A stretch of 64,000 nt of DNA, from the NCBI GenBank assembly GCA_029204225.1, contig CM055109.1:21548405-21612404 (forward strand), written 5' to 3'. Source of the DNA: Diphasiastrum complanatum. Taxonomy: Eukaryota > Streptophyta > Lycopodiopsida > Lycopodiales > Lycopodiaceae. Both the position numbers and the translations under genes were made by a program. Positions 32,041 to 45,430 of this stretch are shown here, in pieces. Every line of letters begins with the position of its first letter. The stretch's first letter is position 1. Below the pieces are notes generated by a model. The model searched no databases and was not told the DNA's origin. It saw only the letters and a list, made by a program, of their open reading frames with translations.

Positions 32041-33860
32041 ATGAAGACAGTCAGAGACGTCAAGTTCAATGAGACCAAAACAATGGCCAACAATGATCCT
32101 GTCAGTTATGAAGTTCTTGGAAGACAATATTATGATCTACCAATTGCGACAGAGGGAGCAGAGGATGAACACTCAAACAAAGATGTTCGAGTCACACCTT
32201 AGTCAAGCGATGAATCAGATGAAGAAAGATTTGCAAGCCTGCCTACTGCTACTACACCTGTAAACCAAAAATGTTTTGGACCTAGTAGAACAGATAAAGA
32301 CAAGAGCATTGCAGTACCAGAAGGATTTCCCAGAAGATCAACAAGAGAATGAAGTGTGCCAGCAAGATTTGTGCCAAGTATTTCAGCTTCTACATTTGAA
32401 GAGTTTTGTGGATTCAGTGGAGAACCACAAACATTCAAAGAAGCAATTGAATGTCCAGAGAAGGACAAATGGATCCAAGCCATAAACGAAGAAATCAAAT
32501 CCATGAAGAAGAATGAGGTATGGACACTCCAACCAGTGTCAGGGAAGCGAAAAACAGTGCAAAAAAAAGGGTTTACAGACTCAAGTATGGACCGAATGGA
32601 GATCTTTCGAGATACAAGGCCAAACTTGTAGCGAAGGGTCTTTCTCAGAAGTACGACATCGACTACACTGAGACCTTCTCTCCAATGGTGAAGCATGCTT
32701 CCTTATGCCTACTATTTGCATATGCAGCTGCATACGACCTCAAGCCTGATGAGAAGACAACATTCCTACATGGCGAATTAGACAAAGAAGCTTATATGGA
32801 TCAACCTCCCGGCTACATTTCAAACTCACTTCCTACTTATGCATGCAAAATGCACAAGAGTATCTATGGTCTGAAGCTATCAACATGACAATGGTATAAG
32901 AAAAAAGACCAAGCCCTGAGATCCTTAGGATTTGAGCCATTGATAGCCGATTCCAATGTTTATGTGAGAATCATAGATGGGGAGATCATCATTGTTGCTG
33001 TATATGTGGACGACACCTTGATACTATGCAAAAGCAAAGATCTGATTGCAGGAGTGAAGAATGAGATCTTGAAACATTTCAAGATTACAGACCTAGGAGA
33101 AGCCAGATGTTATCTTGGCTTACATACTAACAAAGACTATGACGAAGGAAAATTATACCTTCATCAGTCCAAATATACCTAGAAAATCCTAGAAGATTTT
33201 GGAATGATGAATTTTGAAAGGAGCAAATACTCCAATGCTTGCAGGAACAATCCTGACGAATGAAGATTGTTCGAAGACTGAAGAGTAAAGAGAATTGATG
33301 CAACACACACCATACATGAAGCTAATTGGATCACTAATGCAGATAACACATGCCCTGACATTGCTTATGCCATGTTCAGGATGAGTCAATTCAGTACGAA
33401 TCTAGACTTGACTCATTTGGAAGATCGCGAAGTGAATCTTGTAGTACCTTCAACTAACAAAGGATTTTGGGTTGTGTTATTCTCGTGATGCAGGATTCCA
33501 GATGCTTTCATACAGTAATGATAGTTGGGCATCTCTCAAGGATGACTACAAAAGTGTCTCAAGAGGATGTACCATCGCAGCAGGAACAACAATTCTCTGG
33601 GTCAGCAAAAAGCAGACCATTGTAGCTCAATCATTCTGTGAAGCAGAATACGTAGCAGCAGTGAAGATGGCCAATGAAATCACTTGGCTCAAACAGTTCC
33701 TTGACGAATTAGGTAAAACGAGAAATGAACCTCTGATTTTGCAGATGGATAATACATCCGCAATACACCTGACAAAGGATCCTATGTTTCGCTCAAGGAC
33801 GAAACACATTGCAATCAAGCACCACTTGATAAGAGATCTGATCAAATCCCTGATATGATA
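32041..33860 (+). pseudogene. copia integrase tail, RT and RNase H (family K, plus strand)
   Basis: It begins in the integrase tail (VRDVKFNET), followed by a spacer ending in RRSTRE. RT follows in broken frames: TFEEFCGFSGEPQTFKEAIE, NEVWTLQPVSGKR, a frameshift near 32560, YRLKYGPNGDLSRYKAKLVA, TTFLHGELDKEAYMDQPPGY, a stop at 32886, then the catalytic VAVYVDDTLILCKSKD (33000). RNase H from 33490 reads SYSNDSWASLKDDYKSVSRG, IVAQSFCEAEYVAAVKMA, MDNTSAIHLTKDPMFRS and TKHIAIKHHLIRDL. Everything upstream of the integrase tail is missing. Confidence 0.87.
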
Positions 33861-34490
33861 TGATGATGTCAACAGAAGAGCGTTAGGACATGTCTAATCC
33901 ATCGCTCTTATAATCTATGATTAGTCTTAGATTGTTTAATCTATCTAATCAAGATATTACTCTAAATGTATGCAATTGCTAGATGCACCAAAATACATAT
34001 ACAGATACAGATAGACAAAATACAAAAAAACAAATTCAAAAGTCCGCTAGTGAGCAAGACAATTTTGTAAGCAAGATCCATAGAGATCCAAGTAGTCCGC
34101 CAGTAAGAGAGACACTATTCATGAGAGAACACCACTTCTCTCACGCCAATGCCCTGTGTGGGTCTGTCACACAGTGCTTTAAATCAAGAGGATCAATAGA
34201 TGATGTTGTAGCTGTTATACACATATAATTCTAAATTGACAGATCTGGATTGAATTATTGTCTGCTTATTGTTCGTGTATTTCATTCGCTTGTTTTATCT
34301 ATTCCGCACATAGGTTCAATCTTGTTGAATGCTGAATTAACTAAAACGTAGGTCAACAGTGTCTGTCTACATTCTAGAGGACTGTGGAAATGATATAACA
34401 AACAGTGACCAGCAATCATATCTAAATTCCATCCGAACTCATTTGTGTTTGTTTCGCTTCCAATTCTCAATCAGTGCTTTTGAAGTGATT
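33861..34490 (+). mobile_element. 3' LTR of plus-strand copia (family K)
   Basis: It starts TGATGATGTCAACAG directly after RNase H, with no clear polypurine tract left, and aligns to the reverse complement of 31039-31729, best over 34280-34485. The right edge is approximate: similarity fades after TTCTCAATCAGTGCTTTT near 34480. Confidence 0.65.
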
Positions 34491-35104
34491 CGATTCACAT
34501 CAAATCACTGATCTGCAAACTAGTTGCAGGCTCTATCAGTCGTTGGAACAACAGATTTGCACTCATGAGCTAGTCGCTCCATATGCAAACCAATCCATCA
34601 TTGTCAACGCATCCATCATTGTCCTTCGATGCAGATCCTCCTCAGATAAGGAATGAATCCACTGAATCACAAGGACAGGGTTCTTTTATAAGTTGGAGAA
34701 CGTTCTCATAACTCAACCTAACTTCTCATAAGGAGATGTCGTGTGATTGTGTTGGCAATCATTGTGAGAATGCAGAAAATAGGCTATTGACCAAATCTAA
34801 AGTGTAGATCGCGTGAAGAATGTGGTGAAGGTGGGAGAGACGACCCATAGAAGATCAGGTGACCAGTAGGAAAAGCTGAAGGTAGGTTTTAGGGCTAGCA
34901 AAGGCAGCCAACGCTCTTCATACACTCCTCAACGGCTGACCTAGCTCATGCACTTTTGAAGGAACACATTTTTTATGGCAGTAGTAGGTCATGGCCTACA
35001 CCAACTTTTCAACAATTATTTTTGCATTTTTCTAGTCACTATCAATGCAACAGTTGTTATAGGCACTCATCATTACAAAGTTAGACTTTTACATAGTATT
35101 TTGT
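34491..35104. other. Unassigned DNA
   Basis: No protein similarity, tandem repeat or LTR edge was recognised. The stretch separates the K-family 3' LTR from the GTGCGAGTC array. Confidence 0.3.
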
Positions 35105-36010
35105 ACTCAAAAGTCTGTTGTGCGAGTCGTTCTTGAGGTGTGCAAGTCATCTTTGTGCAAAATGGCCACCAGATACAATCTTCTCGAATAACTGTCAAAA
35201 GTGCCCTCAAACCTACTCGCACAGCCTTATTTTGGAGGGAAAACACCTTTTTTTCAGCTGACAATCATGTGTGCGAGCCATTCTTTGACAGTTTTTTGGT
35301 AAGTTTCACCATATTGACCATTTTTGCACAAATAAAGTTGACCATACTCACACAAGCTAGTTTTGGAAAGCTAAGACCTTGTGCGAGTTGCCTACCCTTT
35401 GTGCAAGTCATTCCAGGGCAGTTTCACAACCGTATGAGTCATTTGAAGGTGTTTTTGCCTTATCTGTGAGCGAGGTTTGTTGTGTGAGTCTTCACAAGAG
35501 GTGTTGTGCGAGTCATTTTTTGTCGATTCTACGTCATTACCTCTACCATTCTGTTGTGCGAGTCATTTTTTTTCAAACCTGTGCGAGTCCTTTCCAAGTT
35601 TGTGCAAGTCAATTTTTTTCCCCTATGTGAGTCGTTTTCTAGTTCTTTTGGGAACCTTTCAAACCTGTGAGAGTCAATTCCAGGTTAATGTGAGTCATTT
35701 TGTTCCCTTGTGCGAGTCATTTTTTTGGAAACCTTTCAAACTTGTGTGAATCATTTCCAAGTTTGTTGGAGTCATTTTGTTCCCCTATGTGAGTCATTTT
35801 CTAGTTCTTTTGGAAACTTTTCAAACATGTGCAAGTCATTTTGGCTTGTTAGGCATTGTAGGATATTGTGCAAATTCTGTGCGAATGGATTATGAGTAGT
35901 TTTTTTATTAAACCAACGATTCGCTTTCCATTGACTGTGCAAGTTCATAAACCCTCAAAAGTTTGTTGTGCGAGTTCATAAACCTTCAGAGTCAAGTGTG
36001 CGGGTACTCA
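35105..36010 (+). repeat. Degenerate GTGCGAGTCATTTT array
   Basis: At least 18 copies of the core (T)GTGCGAGTCATT or close variants (GTGCAAGTCAT, GTGTGAGTC, GTGCGAGTTCATAAACC) are spaced irregularly 15-100 bases apart, densest at 35470-35850. Some larger blocks are repeated too, such as GAGTCATTTTCTAGTTCTTTTGG with a following AAACTTTTCAAAC or AACCTTTCAAAC. Cysteine- and serine-rich peptides read from it vary with frame and are not proteins. Continuing ACTCGC words run to about 36210. Confidence 0.8.
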
Positions 36011-36590
36011 CATTTAGGAGTACTTACAATCAAGTGTGCTTAATCCTAGCTGAGGTATTTTAGCAAGTAAATCACTCGCCCAACATGAAAATTGATGTGT
36101 GGTATGCTGATCTACACCCAGATGAAGTGGGCGAGTACTCCCTGAGCCCAAACAGTAAGACATTCAAAAAAAAATCTTAAATTTGCCCAAACTAGTGACA
36201 TAAGTTACTCGCTCACGACATTTTGGGCCTCTACTGATCACAGTTGATAACTTTTATCAGTGAGCAAGTACATTTTTCACACAGATTCTTGACATCGAAG
36301 AAATTGCCACCTGAGCGAAAAGTCTAGCCACTTGTGTGCATTTCTTGAAAATCCTTGACCATTTTGCATTGATTAAGCTTTGCCCACTCACCCAACTATC
36401 TGGCATCTCTCAAATGTATTCGACCAACCAGCCATCCCAGCCATGTGGCATCTTAGCTCCGTTCACTCTGCATTTTAGCATCAATCATTGTCACTCCAAT
36501 GACGATGGTTACACATACCTCTGATCTGACGATTCTCACCACCCAGCCTTGTACGTAGCTATCACATCGAAGCAATCCAATATTCTCTTG
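36011..36590 (+). other. Unassigned DNA upstream of gypsy element G1 pol
   Basis: Words ACTCGCCCA, GGGCGAGTACT, ACTCGCTCAC and CCCACTCACCC continue the array theme in another phase to about 36390. No gag was found. The G1 protease region starts just downstream, so this may be damaged G1 gag or leader. Confidence 0.35.
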
Positions 36591-37580
36591 TAGTAATGGA
36601 CTTATCCGATGTACCAAATGTGTACCGTGTCCTATTAGGATGTCCATGGTTATGAGTGGTGCAAGTAGTTCAAAATTGGGGTACCGGAAAAATCACTTTT
36701 GAAAATCGTGAACGTGCAGTCAAAGTTGATCCAATCCCTTGGTCTATCAGACCAATAGTCCAAAAAGGGGATGATGATTCATCAACAATGGATCATACAT
36801 GTGACCGACCAGTAAAAAATTTGGGGATTCATTATGACTCTCAAACCGATACTATCAACTAGAATCAAGATCTTGCCACAATTGATTGTACAGCAGGCTA
36901 TATGTGTCAACAAGATAATCAGTCAGAATTGAACAAAATTTCATTACTGGATCGAACTTAGGATACACCGATTATTTTTTCATTGAATATGTTGAACGTA
37001 GCTTGGATATCAATGGAATCCATATCAGATCTGATTGAAGATGAACTCATTCATGTGAGTCACACCTTGACTTATAACGACAATGCAGAACTTACCGATG
37101 AGCATATTCTACATCACATGGATCCTGCCAGATTTGAAGTACGTGATATTCTCGACGAACCAACAATAAAATCGTCAAAAGTGGTTATACTGAAGGAAGA
37201 CAAGATTACAGGACCAATGACGAAGAAACAAGCTAAGCAATATTATAATACGGTCCTGAAATGAGAAAATCCACCTCAAAGGGTTGATTCTAAGAATGTG
37301 CCACCTTTATTAGATAAAGACAAAGGGAAAGTCAAGGATGATTCTTCAAGTTTAAGTTCTCGCAAGACATCACCATCCAGGAAGTCATCACCATCGAAGA
37401 AGAATCCATCTTCTCGAAAGTCATCACCTCCATGATCGATTCCTGTCAAGAAAGCTAAAAGAAGATCCAAGGCTAATCCTTTTGAAAAAGAGAAATCAGA
37501 TGAAGTACAACATGATATGCTAGAGCATTTCAAATGCTATACTTTGGATGATGTGGTTATTATGTTACTAAAAGCACATC
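36591..37580 (+). pseudogene. Ty3/gypsy protease tail and linker of element G1
   Basis: MDLSDVPNVYRVLLGCPWL (36598 on) is the end of a retroviral-type aspartic protease (the VLLGxPWL box), stopped at 36653, then VVQNWGTGKITFENRERAVK. The linker to RT is acidic and lysine-rich with stops at 36860, 36960 and 37262 (for example KKQAKQYYNTVLK, then a Ser-rich stretch encoded at 37340-37435). The protease active-site Asp is not present. This is the protease-to-RT connection of a decayed gypsy element. Confidence 0.7.
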
Positions 37581-38229
37581 GTGAACTTGCAGAACAAGTG
37601 CCAGAATCCAAAGATGTTTACGATGGCCCAACTTAGGACACAGCCTATGAATCTTGCTGAACCAGGAGAACCAGAAAAGATTGTACAAGTTGGAGCGCAA
37701 CTTACTCCTGAACAGTTTCAAGCGCTACAAAAATTGCTTATTAAGTATCAAGATTATTTTTCTTGGACTTATAAAGATCTCAAAGGGATTTTGACATCAA
37801 TTATTGAGCATACCATACCCTTAATGCCTGATGCAGTTTCAAAGGTCACAAAATTCTATCGATGTAATCCTAATGTTATGGATTTGATAAAGAAAGAGTT
37901 ACAGAGATTGCTTGAAGCCGATTTCATTTATGAGATCAAACATACGGAATGGATTTCACCAATTGTTGTCATTCCTAAAAAGAATGGGAAGATGAGAATT
38001 TGTGTGAACCTCAAAGCTTTGAACAAAGTGACGTGGAAGGATCACTTTCTGGTACCTTCACTACAAGCATTTTGGACCGCCTTGCTGGAGCTGAAGCCTA
38101 CAGTTTTGATGGATTTAGTGCAAATCGCCATAAAACAACTTTTGCAATAGAGTGGGGCACTTATGCTTATAAAGTCATGCCATTTGGACTTTGCAACGCA
38201 CCTAGTTCATTCCAAAGAGTGATACAATT
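37581..38229 (+). pseudogene. Ty3/gypsy RT, N-terminal part of G1, interrupted by copia Z
   Basis: RT words follow in order: EHTIPLMPDAVSKVTKFYR, PNVMDLIKKELQRLLEADFI, EWISPIVVIPKKNGKMRIC, VNLKALNKVTWKDHF, a frameshift near 38090, then YAYKVMPFGLCNAPSSFQRV. The KDHF and MPFGLCNAP style resembles the Athila/Tat side of plant gypsy elements. The frame breaks at codon IQF (38229), exactly where the copia LTR begins, and resumes at 44037 with AFKNYLQKF. The insertion thus lies just before the catalytic LDD box. Confidence 0.88.
38225..38229 (+). repeat. Target-site duplication (left copy) of copia Z
   Basis: CAATT immediately precedes the LTR start TGTTAG. The right flank reads CAGTT at 44032-44036, one mismatch in five, as expected for the 5-bp duplication of copia integration with one later substitution. 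Confidence 0.75.
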
Positions 38230-39271
<1,042 letters not shown>

Positions 39272-40330
39272 ATGGCTAAAGAATCGGAAGCTATCAGTTC
39301 TTTTTTTAGTGAAGATCGGTTGGATGGCACAAACTACTCCTTGTGGAGTTACATGATGAAGAATCTTCTCATGGCGAAAGGGCTGTGGGATTTGGTCAAT
39401 GGTGATGAGGAAAGGCCTCCGTCTTTGGCACCTCCTACACCTCGTGGATCATCATCATCAACATCATCTTCACCATCTTCGGAAGAACAAAAGAAGTGGG
39501 ATAGAAGGGATGCACAAGCACATTCTATGGTTGCTCTTGCTGTGAAAAGATCTATCTTACCTCATATTAGGTCTTGTAAGACATCTAAAAGTGCGTGGGA
39601 TACACTTTATACTATGTATAGAGTCAAAAATCCAGCAAGAGTGGTGTATCTCAGAAATCAGCTTTCTTTGTTGAAGATGCAAGAAGGGGATCAAGTGACC
39701 AATCACTTGACGAAGATCAAGGATCTTCGTGAGGAGCTTCTCAATATTGATGAGATAATTGAGGATGCTCAATTTGTTTCCATTACTCTCAACTCATTAC
39801 CTTCATCTTATCTTCCATTTGTTTCATCTTTGAGAATCTCTCTTAGGGGACACCAACTCTCCTTTGATGAAGTTGTTGGGCTGCTTCTTCAAGAGGAGCA
39901 AACGAGGCAAAACTTTGCGGGTGACACTCAGCAAGATCAAGCTTTCTTCACGAAAGGCAAGGGCAAAGGCAAGTCAAAAGGAAAGGGGAAGCCTCCTTCC
40001 AAGGATGAGCAAAAGCCCGTTGGAGGTCAAGATGTCAACACTCAAAAGAAGAAAGGGAAGTGCCATTATTGCAAAAGGTATGGGCACTTCATCAAGGATT
40101 GTAAGAAGAAGCTTGCGAAAGAGGAGAGTAAAGGAATTGATACTAGTGCTTCACTTGCTACTTTGGAGCAAGAGCGTGAAGCTAGTGGTGATCTCTTCAA
40201 CCAAGACTATGCTTTTGTGTCTAATATTGCTTCTACTAGTACTACTACATCTATGAGAAATTCAGATTCTATTTTGCAAGTTGTTGTGCGGATGATGCAT
40301 CTTATTCTATTCATGGAATTGGAATTGTAG
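39272..40330 (+). pseudogene. copia gag of element Z
   Basis: ATG 39272 opens MAKESEAISSFFSEDRLDGT, then NYSLWSYMMKNLLMAKGLWD, SAWDTLYTMYRVKNPARVVY, LTKIKDLREELLNIDE, ITLNSLPSSYLPFVSS and a lysine/glycine-rich segment. A complete CCHC knuckle CHYCKRYGHFIKDC lies near 40062. It is 353 codons without a stop, the best-kept gag in the window. The frame is lost at about 40250 because the segment carrying the protease active site (D-S-G) is deleted, so the polyprotein could not be processed. ATG 39272 is preferred over upstream ATG 39218 because the gag homology starts there. Confidence 0.9.
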
Positions 40331-41004
40331 CCATCATTTTGCCTAATGGTGAAGAGAAGTACATTAAGAATGTGCTTTATGTTCCGGGAATCAAGAATAA
40401 TTTTCTTTCGATTTCAACTATGTTGAAGCAAGGACTAGTTGTTGAGTTCAAAGAAGATAAGTGTCTTGTCAAGGATCCTAAAAGATCACTCTTAATTATT
40501 GTTTTGTGAACGATGCATGCTGGCCTATTCATTATGGATACCTATGAGCGACAAATTCCCTCTACATGTCTTGTTGCTTCTACATCACAATCATTGGAGT
40601 TGGCTGAATTGTGGCACGCAAGGTTCGGGCATCTCAACTTTGCAAGTTTGAAGAAGATGAAGACATTTAATATGGTAGAAGACATTCCTACTATTGAGCA
40701 GCTGGAAGGGCATGTATGCGAGGGGTGCATACTTGGAAAGTTTCAAAGGAAACCTTTTCCAATTGATGGAACTATAAGGGTTCTTGATAAAATTGATTTG
40801 GTTCATAGTGATGTTTGTGGTCCAATGAGGACCGAATCCATTGGAGAATGCATCTATTTTGTGACTTTTATTGATGATTTTTCCCGTTTTACATGGATCT
40901 ATCCTATGAAGGCTAAATCGGAAGTTTTTCAACGTTTCAAAGATTTTCTAGCAATGGTGGAAAATCAGTTTGGGCATTCTTTGAAGACCCTACACACCGA
41001 TTGA
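40270..41004 (+). pseudogene. copia protease tail and integrase N-terminal half, element Z
   Basis: After the deletion, HGIGIVAIILPNGEEKYIKN and VLYVPGIKNNFLSISTML represent the protease tail. A stop at 40507 precedes the integrase part: ELWHARFGHLNFASLKKM, CEGCILGKFQRKPF (zinc-binding His and Cys pairs), DLVHSDVCGPMRTES with the first catalytic Asp, FIDDFSRFTWIY with the second, and SLKTLHTD. A stop at 41002 and a frame slip follow where the D-x-GGEF box would continue. Confidence 0.88.
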
Positions 41005-41620
41005 GGAGGGAAATATTAAGAATACGTTCGGTGCATTTCTTCGAGAAAAGGGAATTCTACATCAAATGACAACTCCCTATACGCCTCAACAAAATGGTGT
41101 TGCCGAGCGAAAGAATCGCACACTCATGGAGATGGCCCATTGCATGCTCAAAGCAAAGGGGCTGCCTCACAAGTTTTGGGCTAAAGCGGTTATAATGGCA
41201 ACATACATAAGCAACCGTTGTCCTACTAAAGCATTGAAAGTATTAACTCCTTATGAAGTTTGGTATGGAAAGAAGCCTACAATCTCTCACTTTCACATTT
41301 TTGGTTGTACGGCTTATGCTTTTGTTCCGAATAAACTTCGTACAAAGCTTGAAGATAAAGGAGTTAAATGCATTTTTGTTGGCTATAGTAGTGAAAGCAA
41401 AGGCTATAGGCTGTTCAATTTGAGCACTAATAAGACTATTGTTAGCCGTGATGTGCATTTTGATGAAAAGAATTCATCGGATGTGGCCCCAACTCATATC
41501 TTGAAGGGGGACAACCCACATAGTGTGAATGTTAAAGTTTTTCCAGATTTGGTACCATCTTCTATTGTTGGAGATAAGGGGCAACAATCAACCAATTTTG
41601 ACCTGCCCAACTAATGTTCA
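41005..41620 (+). pseudogene. copia integrase C-terminal half, element Z
   Basis: From 41066 the frame reads TTPYTPQQNGVAERKNRTLM (the box with the catalytic Glu), KFWAKAVIMATYISNRCPT, LTPYEVWYGKKPTISHFHIF, GCTAYAFVPNKLRTKLEDKG and VKCIFVGYSSESKGYRLF, ending at IVSRDVHFDE. It is open for 182 codons but separated from the N-terminal half by a one-stop frameshift near 41005. With the first half, all integrase blocks are present but not in one frame. Confidence 0.9.
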
Positions 41621-43454
41621 TCAAGAACCGCCCGTTGTTGCTCAAAATCAACCTGCAGGAACTGTTGGACAACAAGGACCAGTTTTGGAAGATCTTGGAC
41701 AACCAAGTGCGGTGTCGGAAGATCTTGGACAACAAATTGTAAGAAGAGACATGGCTGTTGGACAGCCCAAAACAGTCCCACGGTGGCTGTTGTCGACTTT
41801 GCAGGACAACAAAGTAAGTTCATTTTATGATGGAAAGACACGTGCCTCTACAAAATCAGTGGACTATGCTGATTTTTCAAATTTTGCTCTTACATATCAT
41901 GGAGATGTTGCAGAAGAACCTGTTTTCTATGAGCAGGCCAAGGGAGTAAAATGTTGGGAGGATGCGATGCAAGATGAGTATGACTCACTTATGAAGAACC
42001 ACATTTGGGTTCTTGTTGATCTTCCTCATTGGAAGAAGGCAATTGGTTCTAAATGGGTATACAAAATCAAGTATAAGGCAGATGGTACCATTGAAAGATA
42101 CAAGGCAAGGATCGTTGCCAAAGGCTATGCTCAACAAAAGGGGATTGATTATGAGGAGACTTTTTCTCCTACTGCTCGGATGACTACTGTGAGGGTAGTA
42201 ACCTCTTTGGCTGTCCACTTTGGTTGGTGTTTGCGGCAACTTGACATAAAGACAACATTCCTCAAAGGTGATCTCAATGAGGAAGTGTACCTTCAAGAAG
42301 CTGCTAGTTTTTTGGTTGAAGGCCAAGAAGATAAAGTTGGTCTTCTCAAGAAGGCACTTTATGGACTGAAGCAAGCTCTGAGGACGTGGTATCAAAAGAT
42401 ACATGCCTCCTTTTGTGATCGAGAGTTTACTAATAGTCCTAGCGAATCTACTCTTTATGTCAAGCATACTTTAAATTATATCATCATTATTTTGCTTTAT
42501 GTTGATGATATTATTATTATGGGAAGTAATGAGCAACAGATTGATGTCGTAATACTTGATCTTGGTATGGTTTTTGAAACCTCATATTTAGGCCTATTGC
42601 ACTTTTATCTTGGTCTTGAATTTGTACAAGAAGGTGCTGGAATTTTCATTTCTCAAGAACGCTACATTGGGCAGACTTTGAAGCGGTTTAAGATGGAAGA
42701 TTGCAAGCCGGTTGCTACACCTATGGAGACAGGTCTGAAATTAAGTAGTCAAGGTGATGGTGAATCATTTGGCACTACTTTATATTGTCAAGCTATTGGC
42801 TGTCTCATTTACCTATGTAATTCAAGACCGGACATTTCTTATAGTGTCTCACTCATGAGTCAATTCATGCATGCCCCGATGACATCACATTGGAAAGCGT
42901 TGAAGAGGATCTTTCGATATCTTCAAGAAACAAGAAGTCATGGACTGGTTTTTTATGCTTGTGATGATGCATGTTTGGTTGGTTTTAGTGACTCGGATTG
43001 GGGTGGAGATCAAGACACTAGACGCTCTACAAGTGGACATTGCTTTTTTTATGGTAATTCTGCAATTTCGTGGTCAAGTAAAAAGCGGCCCACTGTTGCT
43101 ACTTCTTCTAGTGAGGCAGAATATAGAGCGATATTTTCAGCCACGACAGAGTGTTTATGGCTGAGAAGACTACTTGTTGACATGAAGTTTGACGAGTCCT
43201 CAGCCACTCTTATCTTGAGTGATAGTCAAAGTGCTTTTGCCATTGCACGGAATCCTGTTTTTCATGCGAGGACGCACATCGAGATCCATTATCACTTTGT
43301 TCGGGAGAGAGTTCATGATGGCGACATTTTACTTGAATATTGTCCTACGGAGGAAAATATTGTGGACCTCTTCACTAAGGCATTGCCTAGAGTAAGATTT
43401 GAAGCTTTATACAAAGCTTTCAATTTGATACCACGTGTTGGTTTTGTTACATAG
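41621..43454 (+). CDS. copia reverse transcriptase and RNase H of element Z (open frame)
   Basis: One uninterrupted frame, open from 41529 to the stop at 43452-43454, covers the whole RT-RNase H part. RT: EDAMQDEYDSLMKNHIWVLV, KYKADGTIERYKARIVAKGY, QLDIKTTFLKGDLNEEVYL, ALYGLKQALRTWY and the catalytic LLYVDDIIIMGSN near 42500. The linker has LDCKPVATPME-like DCKPVATPME. RNase H: GFSDSDWGGDQDTRRSTSGH, TVATSSSEAEYRAIFSA, LSDSQSAFAIARNPVFH and IVDLFTKALPRVRFE. The domain order gag-PR-IN-RT-RH defines copia. RT and RNase H may be functional, but the frame has no start of its own and depended on the broken polyprotein upstream. Confidence 0.9.
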
Positions 43455-43480
43455 TGAAGATTTCAGTTTTTGCATTGTCA

Positions 43481-44031
<551 letters not shown>

Positions 44032-45430
44032 CAGTTGCCTTCAAAAACTATTTACAGAAATTCCTTGAAATTTACTTGGATGATCTCGGAGTCCATAGTG
44101 CAGATACAGACCATCTGGATCGTTTGGAAAAAGTATTTGAGAGTTGTCACAAGTACCAAATCTCCTTAAATCCAAAAAAGTGTCAAATATGGGTTTTTCA
44201 CATAGTTGTTCTCGGGCATGTGATATCAAGACATGGCATTGCTACGGATTATTCCAAAATCAAAGTCATTGCGGAATTACCACCGCCAAGAACAATTCGT
44301 AGAGTTTATGTTTTTATGGGTCCTACAAATTATTATCGAATATTCATTATATTCTTTGCTGATCTTTGCGAGACCTATATATAAACTGACCATTGTTCCT
44401 ATTTGGACAGTTGAGGCATTAGAAGCCTTTGAAAAATTGCAAAAAGCATTAGCTTCGGCACCGATACTACATGTTCCAAATTGGACAATTGAATTTCATG
44501 TTCACACTGATGCCTTGAAATATGCTATTGGATCAGTTTTGACGCAGTCTGGTGAATACAAAGAGTATCCCATATGATTTGCAAGCAGACAACTTACAGA
44601 TTCAAAAAAAAATTATTCGAAAACAGGATGTGAAGCATTGGCCATGATTTTTTCTGTAAAAAAATTTCAACATTATCTTATGGAAATACACTTTGCATTT
44701 TACACGGATCACCAACCGTTACTTTACTTGGTAAACAAGACGTGTAATACAGGACGTGTGCAAGATGGTTGCCTTTATTGACCAAATTTGATTTTTGAGT
44801 TGTGGTTCACAAGGGTAAACATCATTATCTAGCCGACCATGTTTCAAAAATTGAATCCGCACCAGTCAATACTGAAGTGGATGATGAACTACCAGATGCT
44901 ACATTATTTTATGTTGAAGCAATACCTGAGTGGGCAACGGATATTGTTGGATATCTGATGCTAGGTCAAACTAATGACTCCTTGGCAAAGGTACAAAAGA
45001 GACAATTGATTCATAAGGCTCAACCCTATCAATTGATTGCGGTCGCAGAATGGATGATATTCTTCAAAGATGTGTTTTACCCATGAAGTACCTGAATTAA
45101 TCATGTTTTCACATGATGGAATGGGCGGAGGACATTTTCTATAGATATCACTGTTCTCAAGCTTTTGCAATCACGGTGTTGGTGGCCTACACTTCATAAA
45201 GACATCAAAAATTATATTCAGTCATGTGATGTTTGCCAACGGACACGACGTCCTATGTGACAGAATTACATCCGGTTTTATCGCAAGCACCATTCGAGAA
45301 ATGGGACCTAGATTATGTTGGGCCCATTCATCTTGTGACAAGAGGATCTCAAGCCAGATATATCATCGTAGACATTTTGAGTCGAGCATGTGGTCAAATC
45401 ACCAAAGCAGTTCGACGCCACGGTACCTGA
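44032..45430 (+). pseudogene. Ty3/gypsy RT end, RNase H and integrase start of element G1
   Basis: It continues the G1 frame broken at 38229. RT: AFKNYLQKFLEIYLDDLGVH (FLEIYLDDL is the catalytic box), DRLEKVFESCHKYQISLNPK, VVLGHVISRHGIATDYSKI and MGPTNYYRIF. RNase H: FHVHTDALKYAIGSVLTQSG, FASRQLTDSKKNY, TGCEALAMIFSVKKFQHYL, FYTDHQPLLYLVNK. Integrase zinc region: HDGMGGGHF and CDVCQRTRR (about 45229-45255). Core start: FEKWDLDYVGPIHLV with the first Asp. Several stops and frameshifts are present, and homology ends near 45425 before the remaining catalytic residues. Confidence 0.88.

Noticed and set aside
35379-35895. Cys/Ser-rich small proteins reading CESFF.. and CASHFF..
   Set aside because: They are the GTGCGAGTCATTTT array read in different frames. 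There is no signal peptide and no stable frame.
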